DNA from: CAZUWH01 sp964624075
GTDB taxonomy: Bacteria; Pseudomonadota; Alphaproteobacteria; Rhodospirillales; Rhodospirillaceae
Length of the DNA stretch: 64,000 nucleotides
Direction of reading: 5' to 3'
Assembly (NCBI GenBank): GCA_964624075.1
Contig: CAZUWH010000004.1
Coordinates: 1-64,000, forward strand
The translations under genes and the position numbers were made by a program. The notes under the pieces are model-generated. The model was not told where the DNA came from and did not search any database. It saw nothing but the letters and a program-made list of their open reading frames with translations. Of the stretch, positions 1 through 9,000 are shown piece by piece; the first letter of the stretch is position 1, and the number at the start of each line of letters is the position of its first letter.

Positions 1-27
1 GGGGGGGGGGGGGGGGGGGGGGGGGGG
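1..27. other. Poly-G run at window edge
   Basis: The window opens with 27 consecutive G residues. Such a run is either a genuine homopolymer of the kind seen elsewhere here (17 C at 42951, 10 G at 21458) or a sequencing or assembly artefact at a contig end. No gene can be read in it. Confidence 0.8.
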
Positions 28-113
28 AGAGACGGGGCCTCCCCACAACATCGCCCTGGCGGACCGGAGCGGCAGGAGGTATGCCGTTCGTGGCTGGTCC
101 CTCGGGAAGCTGA

Positions 114-680
114 TCATAAGGCGCCCGGGCGGGTATCCGTGGGAGGGACTCGGGAATCTCTGTCACGGGAAACCAGCCGTTCTGGCGACAGGGGCGGTCC
201 TTTTTTCTGGTCCGTGACATGAGCGGTCACCACACAGCGACGTCCATTCTCAACAAAAGGCCGATCCGCATACACGATGCGCCGCCCATCAGCACATGCA
301 ACCACCCATTCCCGCTGAGAATCATCCGCTCCTGCAGGTCACGCCTCGTATTTCCGGATCACCTCCAGAAAGCGCAGAATACCCTCCCGCATCACCTGCA
401 TGGCTTCTGGTTTGGACGACTCCTCCCCGTGGCGCCAGATGAACTTGACCAGACCTCAGCCGGAGCCTTCTACCTCCACATCGCCGCGGCCTTTCCAGCC
501 GCCGCGGGCAATCACCGTTTCCTCGATATCCTCTGGACGGATCGCCCCACCAGGGGATCGTCCGCCGGGCCGGTGGGGCGCGCGTGCACTTCCGAATAGG
601 CGCGCGCAAGAGCCTCAACTTCCTCTCGCACGGTGTGCGGCAACGTATTGCCCTTGACGGGCAAGCGGGAGGATGTGTCA
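114..680 (-). pseudogene. Remnant of phage-type PBECR-like nuclease protein
   Basis: Read on the minus strand, three pieces follow one another. The first ends in an acidic/aromatic stretch (EVEALARAYSEVHARPTG). A frame change then leads to PEDIEETVIARGGWKGRG and, after an in-frame TGA, to GLVKFIWRHGEESS...FLEVIRKYEA. After another stop comes REWVVACADGRRIVYADRPF. The last two pieces resemble C-terminal modules of phage head-associated proteins of the Barnase-EndoU-ColicinE5/D-RelE-like (PBECR) group common in alphaproteobacterial prophages; this is from memory of the family, not a search. At least one frameshift and two stops make it a pseudogene. It lies just past the 3' end of holA, where parB/parA genes are often found in related genomes. 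Confidence 0.45.
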
Positions 681-1763
681 AACACGGGGCGCCCCGGTAT
701 TGTTCTTTCCGGAGCTACCGTCCCTGGTCCTGGTGCGTCGCAAGGTGGTCCCGATGCGGGCAAGCTGCAACAAGGTTCGGCCGCACAGAGCCTGGTCTGG
801 CATGCCCGTGGTCTTGCAATTGATCTCGGCCTGTGTCAGCAGATCAAGCGCTCCGGCTAGCCTGTCCTCTGTCCATACCAGGAGCTGGGCCCGGAAACGA
901 TCCCTGACCTTGAAGAAAAGCGAAGGTTTCAGGGCGGCCATTGCCTGATCGATACTGCTGCCCCGGACCATGAGGCTGGCCGCTAGATGCAACCTCTGGA
1001 AGTGACGACTCAGGCTGCGCAAGACGCCAACCGGGCCCATGCCCTCCAGCACAAGTCGCGCATACATGCGATCCGTTCTGGCCTGGTCCCCGTCGGCGAC
1101 AACGAACGCGAGGCTCTCCAGGGTCAGGGCGGTGCTATCGCCGATGCAAGCCATGGCTTCCGTAAGCGTCACCACATTGCCGCCCGCCTGGACATAAAGC
1201 GCCAACTTTTCCAGTTCCCGGCGGCTTTGCAGACGGTCACCGCCCAACCGCCCCATCAGATAAGTTACGGCGGCTGGTTCCGCCTTGAGTTCAAACCGGT
1301 GCAGCATGTCGTGAATGACCGGTGCCAACGTTCCCGCGTCATCCAGGTAACAGGGCAGGGCAATGGCGTCCCCGGCCGCCTCGAACAGCTGACGCAGCTT
1401 TGAAGTTTTCCCAAGATCACCGGCAGCCACCACGACAAGAGCCTCGCCCCCGGGCGTCGCCAGAAAATGCTCCAGCACGCCGGCAATCGCGTCGTCAGCT
1501 TCACGAAGCCGTACCACCCGGCGCCCGCCCGTCAAGACCAAGGCAGCGGCTTCGTCGGCTAGGCGGGCCGGATCAGCCTGCACCATGGCGGCGCTCAGCT
1601 CGCTGACCTGGAACGGGTCCCTGCGGTCCGTGACGATGGCGCTCGTCAGGGTGTCCAGGACCTCACGCACCTGCCCGTTGTCGGGGCCGTAGATCAGGAC
1701 CGCCCGCACCGCCGGATCGGGGTGACGCAGGAAGAATCCTGTCTGGGCGGGTTTCAGCTTCAT
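678..1763 (-). CDS. holA: DNA polymerase III subunit delta
   Basis: Delta is the clamp-loader subunit that opens the beta sliding clamp during replication. The 361-residue product starts MKLKPAQTGFFLRHPDPAVR and has the degenerate nucleotide-binding loop GPDNGQVRE at about residues 26-34, where a functional Walker A lysine is absent as usual for delta. Length fits the family (about 340). The C-terminal 20 residues (RTRTRDGSSGKNNTGAPRV) are basic and polar and look like a tail. Its ATG overlaps the TGA of lptE by four bases, so the two are translationally coupled in a leuS-lptE-holA operon. It is intact, unlike the phage remnant beside it. Confidence 0.93.
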   Translation of the reverse strand: MKLKPAQTGFFLRHPDPAVRAVLIYGPDNGQVREVLDTLTSAIVTDRRDPFQVSELSAAMVQADPARLADEAAALVLTGGRRVVRLREADDAIAGVLEHFLATPGGEALVVVAAGDLGKTSKLRQLFEAAGDAIALPCYLDDAGTLAPVIHDMLHRFELKAEPAAVTYLMGRLGGDRLQSRRELEKLALYVQAGGNVVTLTEAMACIGDSTALTLESLAFVVADGDQARTDRMYARLVLEGMGPVGVLRSLSRHFQRLHLAASLMVRGSSIDQAMAALKPSLFFKVRDRFRAQLLVWTEDRLAGALDLLTQAEINCKTTGMPDQALCGRTLLQLARIGTTLRRTRTRDGSSGKNNTGAPRV

Positions 1764-2356
1764 GGTGTCTCCACCGTCTTGGAATGTGCCTTGCGGGCTT
1801 CATCCGCCCCCGTGTGGGTATGCATGCCCAGGAAATGGATCGCCAGGCGATCGACAATGGCTTCAGCCAGTTGCTGTGCCGCCTGCTGCTGGGCATCGCG
1901 TTCTGCCACCACCGTGCTGTACTGGGCCTCAAGCACGTCGTAACCGATGACGGTGCGCGCCTTGTCGGAGAACACGATCGGCTGTTCGCTCTCCCCGAAG
2001 CCACGCAAATGATAGAGGGCCACGACGGTCAGATTGATACGCAAGACGGTGTTGTCCTTGCGGCTGCTGATTTCCTGGCTGGACGGCGTGAGCACGACCG
2101 AAAGCGCATAACGGGGCCTCTTTGGCACGCCGCCCATGCGGTCGATCATGGCGTTGCGCAGGATCTGGCCCATGCGATCCCCGATCGGGTTGATCCGCAC
2201 CTGGGCCAGTTCAGCCGGAATGTTTTTTTCATGCTGCCTGGCATACAAGGGATGAAACCCGCACCCCCCCAACAAGGGAGCGGCCACGAATCCAATCATG
2301 CCGGCAGCCAGCCAGAACAGATGACGGCGTTGAGCGTCGCACACGATCGACACCAC
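1760..2356 (-). CDS. lptE: LPS-assembly lipoprotein LptE-like
   Basis: LptE plugs the LptD barrel and helps insert lipopolysaccharide into the outer membrane. The 198-residue product has a basic N-terminus, a hydrophobic segment and a lipobox LLGGC with the acylated cysteine at residue 32, then CGFHPLYARQ, the usual LptE start of the mature protein. The motif RINPIGDRMGQILRNAMID and the later Leu/Val-rich beta strands also fit. It begins 8 nt after the leuS stop and overlaps holA by 4 nt, which is the conserved alphaproteobacterial order. Confidence 0.85.
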   Translation of the reverse strand: MVSIVCDAQRRHLFWLAAGMIGFVAAPLLGGCGFHPLYARQHEKNIPAELAQVRINPIGDRMGQILRNAMIDRMGGVPKRPRYALSVVLTPSSQEISSRKDNTVLRINLTVVALYHLRGFGESEQPIVFSDKARTVIGYDVLEAQYSTVVAERDAQQQAAQQLAEAIVDRLAIHFLGMHTHTGADEARKAHSKTVETP

Positions 2357-2364
2357 GAGAATGA

Positions 2365-4992
2365 CTATGACAACATGACGATATTGACGATCCGATCAGG
2401 CACGACGATCACCTTGCGGACGGATCGTCCCGCGATGAAAGGCTGCACGGCAGGCAGGGCAAGAGCAGCCGTTTTCGCAGTGGTCGTGTCCACTCCATTC
2501 GCAACTGTCATGGTTGCACGCAGCTTGCCGTTCACCTGCACGGCCATGGTTACCGTTTCATCGACCAATTGGGCCGGATCGGGCACTGGCCACGGGGATT
2601 CGGCCAAAAGACGTGCATGACCTAGTCGCCGCCAGATCTCCTCGGCTAGATGGGGGGTGATCGGTGCCAAAAGACGGACAACCGTCTCCAGGGCAAGGCG
2701 ATAGGCCCACTCTGCGCCCGCCTGGTCGAAAGGGAGCTCCGTCATGGCGTTGGTCAGCGCGCGAATGTGGGCCACGGCGGTGTTGAAGCGCAGCTTTTCT
2801 AGGTCGTCCGTGACGGTCGCGACCGTTTTGTGTGCCTGTCGGATCAGGGCTGCCGGAACAGGGGCGAGAAGAGGCATGTCCTCTGGTGGCGGCAGGGGCC
2901 TTATAGCCAGCCGCCATACGCGGTTGAGATAGCGCCATGCGCCATCGATGCCGGCGTCGGTCCATTCCAGGTCGCGGTCGGGCGGACTGTCGGACAGCAT
3001 GAACAGCCGTGCCGCGTCGGCGCCATAGGCCTCGATGATGCGAGCCGGATCGACCACGTTCTTGCGCGACTTCGACATCTTCTCGGAACGACCGACGGTG
3101 ACAGGGGCGCCGTCGGCTGCCCGCACCATCTGGCTACCCCCGGCGCAAACCACGGCTTCGGGGGACAGCCAAGCCCCATCCGACCCCTTGTAGGTTTCGT
3201 GGCAGACCATCCCTTGCGTGAACAGGCCAGCAAACGGTTCCGCAAGGGCCAGATGGCCACAATCCCGCAGGGCACGGGTGAAGAAGCGGGCATACAAAAG
3301 ATGCAGGACTGCATGCTCGACTCCGCCGATGTACTGGTCCACCGGAAGCCAGTAGGCCACGGCGACGCGATCAAGAGCAGATTCTGCATGAGGCGCGCAA
3401 TAGCGCAGGAAATACCATGAAGATTCGAAAAACGTGTCAAAAGTGTCCGTTTCGCGCTGGGCAGGGCTGCCACAGGCAGGGCAGGCGACGTGCTTCCAGG
3501 TGGGGTGACGGTCAAGGGGATTGCCGGTGCCGGTGATGTCCACATCCGCAGGCAGCGTGACCGGTAGATCCGGTTCCGGCACCGCGACCACACCACAGGC
3601 CGGACAATGGATGACAGGGATCGGACACCCCCAGTAACGTTGCCGCGACACGCCCCAGTCCCGCAGACGATACTGAACACTGCTGTGACCACGCCCCAGC
3701 GCCTCCAGCCAGGCGATGGCGGCACGCTTGGCCGCTTCAGCCTCCAATCCATTCAGGAAGGCAGAGTTGATGGCGATTCCTTCTCCCGTGAAAGACAGGG
3801 ACGAGGATTCAAGGGCGGCGGCAAAGGCGACCGGATCGGCCTCACGCGGAGCCGTGACAGCCTTGACCGGCAGGCCATACTTGCGGGCGAAATCCATGTC
3901 GCGCTGGTCATGGGCTGGACAGCCGAAAATGGCACCGGTTCCATAGTCCATCACGACGAAGTTGGCGACATAAAGCGGCAATTCCCACCCATCGACGAAC
4001 GGATGACGAACCGTGACCTGGGTGCGATAACCTTTTTTCTCGACGGTTTCGAGGGCGGCCTCGGACGTGCCGATCCGGTCGCATTCTCTCAGGAACGCGG
4101 CGAGAGCCGGGTCGAAACCGGCTAGAGCGACCGCCAGAGGGTGGTGCGATGACAGGGCACAGAAGGCCGCCCCGAACAGCGTATCGGGCCGCGTCGTGAA
4201 CACCTCGATCGATTCATCACGTCCCACGACCGGAAAATACACCTGCGCTCCAGTTGAACGGCCGATCCAGTTGGCCTGCATCACCCGGACCTTTTCCGGC
4301 CAGCGGTCAAGGGTATCAAGACCGGCCAGCAGGCCTTCAGCATAGACAGTGGTTTTCAGGAACCACTGTGCCAACCGGCGCCGTTCCACAGGCACGCCGG
4401 AGCGCCAGCCGCAGCCGTCGATGACCTGTTCGTTGGCAAGCACCGTATGCTCGACCGGATCCCAGTTCACCCACGACTCCCTGCGATAGGCGAGGCCACG
4501 GCGCAGAAAGTCGAGGAACATCTTCTGTTCGTGGCGGTAATAGTCTGGATTGCACGTGGTCACTTCCCGTGACCAGTCCAGCGACAGGCCCATGGGCCTG
4601 AACTGCTCCCGCATGGCGGCGATGTTGGATGCCGTCCATTGTGCCGGCGGCACCTTGTGCTCGATGGCAGCGTTCTCGGCCGGCAGGCCGAACGCGTCCC
4701 AACCCATCGGGTGGAGCACATTGAATCCCTGCGCCCGCCGGAATCGGGCCACCACGTCACCCAGCGTGTAGTTGCGGACGTGACCCATATGGATGCGACC
4801 AGACGGGTACGGGAACATCTCTAGGACGTAATACTTGGGAAGATTCGGATCTTCCGTGACGCGGAAGCATTGGCGCTCCTCCCACACCGCCTGCCAGCGG
4901 GCCTCTGCGTCCTTGAAATTGTATCGTTCGTCATTGCGCGCCACGATGCCGTCTCCGCTATGATTTTGTTCACCATGTTTCAGTCGAGACAT
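2365..4992 (-). CDS. leuS: Leucyl-tRNA synthetase
   Basis: Charges tRNA-Leu with leucine. The 875-residue frame carries the class I signatures PYPSGRIHMGH (HIGH equivalent at about 68-71) and EKMSKSRKN (KMSKS at about 638-642). Between them is the CP1 editing domain, with zinc-knuckle-like CPACG elements (for example CPACGVVAVPEPDLP and CPACGSPAQRETDTFD). The ATG at 4992 has GGAAAGG just upstream. An in-frame GTG at 4944 (VARNDERYNF), preceded by GGAG, would give a length closer to typical LeuS and is a real alternative. It heads the leuS-lptE-holA operon. Upstream, a family A repeat separates it from the DUF3576 gene that normally sits next to it. Confidence 0.97.
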   Translation of the reverse strand: MSRLKHGEQNHSGDGIVARNDERYNFKDAEARWQAVWEERQCFRVTEDPNLPKYYVLEMFPYPSGRIHMGHVRNYTLGDVVARFRRAQGFNVLHPMGWDAFGLPAENAAIEHKVPPAQWTASNIAAMREQFRPMGLSLDWSREVTTCNPDYYRHEQKMFLDFLRRGLAYRRESWVNWDPVEHTVLANEQVIDGCGWRSGVPVERRRLAQWFLKTTVYAEGLLAGLDTLDRWPEKVRVMQANWIGRSTGAQVYFPVVGRDESIEVFTTRPDTLFGAAFCALSSHHPLAVALAGFDPALAAFLRECDRIGTSEAALETVEKKGYRTQVTVRHPFVDGWELPLYVANFVVMDYGTGAIFGCPAHDQRDMDFARKYGLPVKAVTAPREADPVAFAAALESSSLSFTGEGIAINSAFLNGLEAEAAKRAAIAWLEALGRGHSSVQYRLRDWGVSRQRYWGCPIPVIHCPACGVVAVPEPDLPVTLPADVDITGTGNPLDRHPTWKHVACPACGSPAQRETDTFDTFFESSWYFLRYCAPHAESALDRVAVAYWLPVDQYIGGVEHAVLHLLYARFFTRALRDCGHLALAEPFAGLFTQGMVCHETYKGSDGAWLSPEAVVCAGGSQMVRAADGAPVTVGRSEKMSKSRKNVVDPARIIEAYGADAARLFMLSDSPPDRDLEWTDAGIDGAWRYLNRVWRLAIRPLPPPEDMPLLAPVPAALIRQAHKTVATVTDDLEKLRFNTAVAHIRALTNAMTELPFDQAGAEWAYRLALETVVRLLAPITPHLAEEIWRRLGHARLLAESPWPVPDPAQLVDETVTMAVQVNGKLRATMTVANGVDTTTAKTAALALPAVQPFIAGRSVRKVIVVPDRIVNIVMLS

Positions 4993-5149
4993 GCCTTTCC
5001 GGTCAAGGAATCAGGAGGGCTGGTGTCCTACCTGCTATGAGCGCAGGCAGGGTTTTTGCGCTGCACGTGGTTCTCTATCGCACATAGCATGTTATGATCC
5101 TCCTCCTTGCAGGTGACAAACCAGACACGCATGTCGGGCAGCCGTGAGA

Positions 5150-5310
5150 TAACATCTTTGAGCCTTGATCGTGACCTCCCCCAGGCGCCAGCGGGCCCCG
5201 CATCCACGGCCCCTGGCTTTTGCGCCATGCGGCGCACCGCCGCGGTCGCGGCGGGTCCCCCCGTGAGAACAAGTCAGGTTTACGCTCATGGGTATAAGGC
5301 TGGCCATGAC
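5150..5310 (-). repeat. Family A interspersed repeat, copy 1 (inverted)
   Basis: The reverse complement of this stretch matches segments at about 25495-25640, 47840-47985 and 54455-54600. Shared landmarks are a CCATGAGCGTAAA-like start, a GCGGCG..GCGCCGCATGGCGC block, AAAAGCCA(A/G)GGGCC, then GGCGCCTGGGGGAGGTCA and GATCAAGGCT. It fills most of the 360 bp between leuS and the DUF3576 gene. Short open frames across it are repeat-derived and are not called as genes. Confidence 0.8.
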
Positions 5311-5358
5311 GCATCCGGTTGTTGTTCGCAGCAACACGGCCTGTGTCATACCTTACGC

Positions 5359-5913
5359 TCACCGGTCTCGTTTCTTGGTGGAGGCCATCCGTAGCTGGCG
5401 GGCGCGGGTCAGAATAGCGTTCTCCAGCTCAGTGTTGACATGGAGAGGCGCATCCCGCCATTCACCATCGGGCTGGCGAATCTGGCGAAAGGCGGCAACC
5501 TTGAGACCATCTGAGCGCAGCTCACGTGAGAAAATATAGATATCGACCTTAAAGCGTTCATGAGGGCTTTCTGAGGGGGCGTACCAATCTGTAATGATGA
5601 CGCCACCAAACACATCGACTGAATTCATCGGCATGAAGACGATGGTGTCGAGCGCCGCCCGCCACAGGAAGCTATTGACGCCGATTCCTCCTGCACCGTC
5701 TTGCTCCTGCCGACTGCGTCCACCGAACAAGGTGAGTCCTTCGGGACCGAAGATGGTTTCATGCTTGATTTCCTCGCCCGGCGCCCGAAAGATCGGGGGT
5801 TCATTCTTGTGGATTTTTTCAGGGTAGACGGCCTCGGTGTATTCGCACCCCGCAAGTGTCATCAGCCCCACCGCTGCCGCCAGCATGGTGGTGCGTTTGA
5901 TCGGTCTGGTCAT
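5359..5913 (-). CDS. DUF3576 lipoprotein
   Basis: A conserved alphaproteobacterial lipoprotein of unknown function, usually encoded just upstream of leuS as here. From the ATG at 5913, which has GGAGC seven bases upstream, the product is 184 residues. It has a signal sequence MTRPIKRTTMLAAAVGLMTL and lipobox LAGC (Cys 23). The mature part contains FGPEGLTLFGG, GIGVNSFLWRAALDTI and GGVIITDWY, which are the recognisable DUF3576 strings. A start 10 codons further upstream (5943) is possible but has no clear ribosome site. Envelope location is inferred from the lipobox. Confidence 0.85.
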   Translation of the reverse strand: MTRPIKRTTMLAAAVGLMTLAGCEYTEAVYPEKIHKNEPPIFRAPGEEIKHETIFGPEGLTLFGGRSRQEQDGAGGIGVNSFLWRAALDTIVFMPMNSVDVFGGVIITDWYAPSESPHERFKVDIYIFSRELRSDGLKVAAFRQIRQPDGEWRDAPLHVNTELENAILTRARQLRMASTKKRDR

Positions 5914-6344
5914 AACCATGCTCCTTGTCCCATCGCTTGCCACCTCGCGCTTACCCTTTGAGCTTCCCCGGGCGGTATTGACCCCGCAGGATAACCTTGG
6001 TGCAGATTCCGGAAAATCTCCACGCTTTCCAGAAACACGAACATCCAGCCCGCGCTTGCGGCAGGTGGAACGTCCGTCCTTCCAGGAACTTTCCAGTAAT
6101 CCGTATTAGCGCAGAACGACCCTTCTGTTAACTCCCGTTTTGCTTGACCGTGTCCGCCTCTCAAAAAAGCAGGGATGCATAACTTCCTACCACACTGTGG
6201 CACCAATGCCACAGGGAACATCGCACCACCCGCTCTGTCCATCGTCCTGCGCTTGATCCGTGAAGGGAGATAACGCACGTCTCTCGTGAGGAAAAGACAG
6301 AGAAGCGAAAAACGACATTTCCCACTGCATAAAGGATACGGATC
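5914..6344. other. Divergent intergenic region with degenerate family B fragments
   Basis: This region separates the leftward DUF3576 gene from the rightward porin and must hold both promoters. No gene is supported. Around 6013-6107 there are degenerate pieces of the family B repeat (TTCCGGAAAATCT, CTTTCCAGAAACAC, AACTTTCCAGTAATCCGTATTA). Just before the porin, AAAGGA at about 6331 serves as ribosome-binding site. Confidence 0.5.
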
Positions 6345-7460
6345 ATGAAAACAGGCACAAAGGAAATCTTGTTCGGTATACCTGTGATGATTGCTGCCTG
6401 CTTAACTACCGCAACTGTGCAGGCCGCCGAACCTCTCAAGATCATCATCAGCGGCAACATGCAGGAACGGTTTAGCATCGTGAAGCATGAAAAGGACGCC
6501 GGACGAAACTTCAACACGTTTGGCATCAACACCGACGATGAAATCGCTTTCAGTGGGACGACGACTCTGGACAATGGGCTGGAAGTCACGGCCCGCATGG
6601 TGCTCGACGTCTACAATGACGATCTTGGCCCCGGCGACAACAGCAGCCCTGGCGTGGACGAAGCATGGGTGTCGCTCGGCGGTGCGCTTGGCAAGATCTA
6701 TGCCGGCGCCAAGGAATTGATCAACAACAGCCTGCACAATCAACCAGATGATTACGGCATCGGCTATGACAATGTCGATCTGTGGACGCGGATACCAGGG
6801 GCTGGCTTCTCCGTGCTGAATGACGTCTTACTGAAACAGACGTCGTTTGAAAAGCTGCTTGATGACGCGCCGATGGTGGGCTACGCTAGTCCCCAGCTGG
6901 CCGGTTTCCAACTTGGCCTGACCTATTCGCTGAATCCTGGTGTGCTCGGCACGAGTAACAATACTAAAAACACTGACAACGACCACTGGGATGTCACCCT
7001 AGCCTGTGCCAGGGAATTCGGCGGTGTGTCGATCGGTGTTAACGGTGGCTACGCCCATCAGGATCTCACGGCAGACAATGACGACACCCTGAAGGCCTGG
7101 AATGGCGGATTCAGAATCAAGTACGCAGGCTTCACGGTGGGTGGTTCTTACCTGGCGCTTCAATTTCCGGGCACCCACTCGCTGGATGGCCATGCCTGGA
7201 ATACCAGAATCGCCTATGCCAGCGGGCCGTGGGGGGTGAACTACACCTACTTCCAGGAACTGCGCCGTGGTGATCATGGCGATGGTGATTGGAGTGAGAA
7301 GTTTCAAACCCATCTGGTGTCGGGCAAATATTCGCTCAGGCCGAGCGTGGACCTGAAGGCGAGCCTCTTCCACGGCAAGTTCAACGGCCAGGACCGGAGT
7401 ATCGATGACCAGAATACCTGGGCCTATGGCCTGGTCTCTGGGCTTGACGTGAGCTTCTGA
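6345..7460 (+). CDS. Outer-membrane porin
   Basis: A 371-residue general porin of the Gram-negative trimeric type (Porin_4-like). It has a cleavable signal peptide ending TVQA/AEPLK (about residue 27). The mature part is rich in alternating strands, such as GISGNMQERFSIV-like and FSGTTTLDNGLEVTARMVLDVY, followed by DEAWVSLGGALGKIYAGAKE, the classic strand-loop arrangement. The chain ends in an aromatic residue (SGLDVSF), as needed for Bam-dependent assembly. AAAGGA precedes the ATG. It stands alone, with no operon partner on either side, and its outer-membrane role is firm while substrate preference cannot be read. Confidence 0.9.
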   Translation: MKTGTKEILFGIPVMIAACLTTATVQAAEPLKIIISGNMQERFSIVKHEKDAGRNFNTFGINTDDEIAFSGTTTLDNGLEVTARMVLDVYNDDLGPGDNSSPGVDEAWVSLGGALGKIYAGAKELINNSLHNQPDDYGIGYDNVDLWTRIPGAGFSVLNDVLLKQTSFEKLLDDAPMVGYASPQLAGFQLGLTYSLNPGVLGTSNNTKNTDNDHWDVTLACAREFGGVSIGVNGGYAHQDLTADNDDTLKAWNGGFRIKYAGFTVGGSYLALQFPGTHSLDGHAWNTRIAYASGPWGVNYTYFQELRRGDHGDGDWSEKFQTHLVSGKYSLRPSVDLKASLFHGKFNGQDRSIDDQNTWAYGLVSGLDVSF

Positions 7461-7519
7461 ACCATTCCTTTCCCTGTCCGGGAGTCTGGTATTACGACCG
7501 CCTTCCGGATTGCTGGCAA

Positions 7520-7573
7520 GGCTCTTATCGGTTTCTGGAAAGTCCATGGACTTTCCAGAAACCGATAAGAGCC
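7520..7573. repeat. Perfect 54-bp palindrome (family B core)
   Basis: The 54 bases from 7520 to 7573 equal their own reverse complement exactly. Each arm reads GGCTCTTATCGGTTTCTGGA continuing to AAGTCC, with CATG at the centre. It lies 60 bp after the porin stop. No T-run follows, so a simple intrinsic terminator is unlikely, although the RNA would fold strongly. The TTTCTGGAAAGTCC arms also occur in inverted form at 42437-42470, so it belongs to a repeat family. Confidence 0.95.
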
Positions 7574-7659
7574 TGTAGACATTCACCGGCGAAAAGGGGA
7601 TTCCTGTAACGAGCAAAATTCGACTCACGGCTGGAAAACAGAGGCCAACCCCGACGCGC

Positions 7660-7827
7660 ATGCTGTTGAGCGACTCACCGTGGGAACGGGTTGCCCCTCT
7701 TCTGCCGGGAAAGAAGGGCGATCCCGGGCGGTCGGGTAAAGACAACCGCCTCTTCGGCAAAGCCGTGCCATGTAGCCACGATTCCCCTTGTTGGCACCTT
7801 TCTTGTCTTGATCTTGCCCTCCGGTGA
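7660..7827 (+). pseudogene. IS5-family transposase, N-terminal fragment
   Basis: From the ATG at 7660 the frame reads LSDSPWERVAPLLPGKKG followed by DPGRSGKDNRLFGKAV. This is the typical opening of IS5/IS1031-type transposases (D-x-W-E-R-x-x-x-L-L-P-G-K, then PGR-G-DNRLF). About 36 codons match; after that the frame runs into unrelated residues and stops at 7827. The DDE catalytic core is absent, so this is a dead insertion-sequence remnant, and no terminal repeats could be defined. Confidence 0.75.
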
Positions 7828-7844
7828 ATGTCCACAGATCCTAG

Positions 7845-8024
7845 CCGCTTAGCGAAAATCGCCGCAGGCCGCGAAGATTCTTGGGGGCAGCAATATAGAG
7901 GGCATGGCCCAATCCCTCCAGACGCTGGAATCCTGTTCCCGCGACGACGCCAAGGCACCACAACTAACGCTGCCAATGCCACGCCATTAATCGCCGTCAG
8001 CCTGATTCCAATAGGGATTCGCAT
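7845..8024 (-). pseudogene. Methyl-accepting chemotaxis protein, N-terminal fragment
   Basis: The minus-strand frame from 8024 opens with MRIPIGIRLTAINGVALAAL, a basic start followed by a membrane helix as in chemoreceptors. After a frame change it continues VAGTGFQRLEGLGHALYIA and APKNLRGL, then a stop. Only the first transmembrane segment and the beginning of a sensor domain survive. The start codon overlaps the end of a PstS-like binding-protein pseudogene. A binding protein feeding a chemoreceptor is a known arrangement, but the assignment rests on one short stretch. Confidence 0.35.
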
Positions 8025-8763
8025 GTTTTCTCTTCCTTCTCAACAGGCGTACGGTAATGAACCTTTGCTGTTCGGGCGTGGGTGCTCCCCTGGTGACCAG
8101 GGTAAGTAGCTGTACCACTTCGACTCCCGGTACCACTTTCAGTGTCAGACCCGCCATGCTGGGGGTGTTGCCATAGCTGATCGCGTTGGGGGCTTGGCTC
8201 TCACTACCTGGGTCAGTTGGCTCAGAACCTGAAGTACCCTAGCATTGGCTACAAAGGGCTTTCCTTTCATGAAGAGGCCTTCCACCACCGCCCGCGTTCC
8301 CTGGCCATTCGCTTCGATCACCACCAGAATCAGGCTGTCGGCCCCGCCGAGTTCCTTCCAATTGGTCACCTCCCCCGCGAACACGGCCCGGATCTGGTCT
8401 TCAGTGAGGGTGACGGGGTTCTGCGGATGGGGCACGAGCATGATACTGGCCTTCCCGACCGGGAAGATCTACTATTCCGGTTATGTCCAGGCTGCCCGGC
8501 TCTTTGGTGTTGGTAAGCGCTGCTTCCACGTCGAGCGGGGCCGAGATCATGGCCATGTTGGCCTTGCCGGCGATCAGTCCTTTGAGTCCGTTGCCCGAGC
8601 CGTTTATGACCACATTAAACATGACACTGGCCGCCGCCTCGATCTTCGCCTTGTTCGGCATGACGGTATTCTTGGCCAGGATTGAAGAACCGTGCAGTTC
8701 AAAGGCGTGGGCGGTGGTCGTGAGCACCAGGATCACCGCGCGAAGGCACAGGGTTTTGAACAT
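7987..8763 (-). pseudogene. PstS-like periplasmic binding protein, frameshifted
   Basis: Minus strand from 8763: a signal peptide (MFKTLCLRAVILVLTTTAHA), then ELHGSSILAKNTVMPN and VINGSGNGLKGLIAGKANMA and MISAPLDVEAAL, the pattern of phosphate-type (PBP_like) binding proteins. After about 8450 the frame breaks and continues as PHPQNPVTLTEDQIRAVFAG then EVTNWKELGGAD. It breaks again near 8200, giving PNAISYGNTPSMAGLTLKVV and PTPEQQRFITV. At least two frameshifts destroy it. Its AT-rich upstream region (8764-8900) probably held the promoter. Confidence 0.75.
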
Positions 8764-9000
8764 TCCGAATATAAAGAATTCCCCTTTTCCACGTTCTTCT
8801 ATTCACACCAATTAGTATCGATCGTGACAAATCATTTATCATCTCGTTTACGTTCATTGCTCTTGGATTATAATCCGTTTAGAGAGCATTAACTGTACTT
8901 AATAAATGTATTTCAAGACTTTTTATAATTTATTTAATATAAAAGTTGTACAATGTTCGAGTTTCTTATACACGTATTATTTACTTTATGAATTCGTGAT
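8764..9000. other. AT-rich island without a recognised gene
   Basis: About 240 bp are markedly richer in A and T than the rest of the window (for example TTTTTATAATTTATTTAATA near 8925). No coding frame here is convincing. It lies between the PstS-like and a further degraded region and may be a promoter region or a relic of imported DNA. Confidence 0.5.

Noticed and set aside
7520..7573. Intrinsic terminator of the porin gene
   Set aside because: The hairpin is perfect, but no T-run follows on either strand and related sequences occur elsewhere as repeats.
6999..8024. 341-codon minus-strand frame
   Set aside because: Only its first about 30 codons resemble a chemoreceptor start; the rest runs through the transposase fragment, the palindrome and the antisense of the porin.
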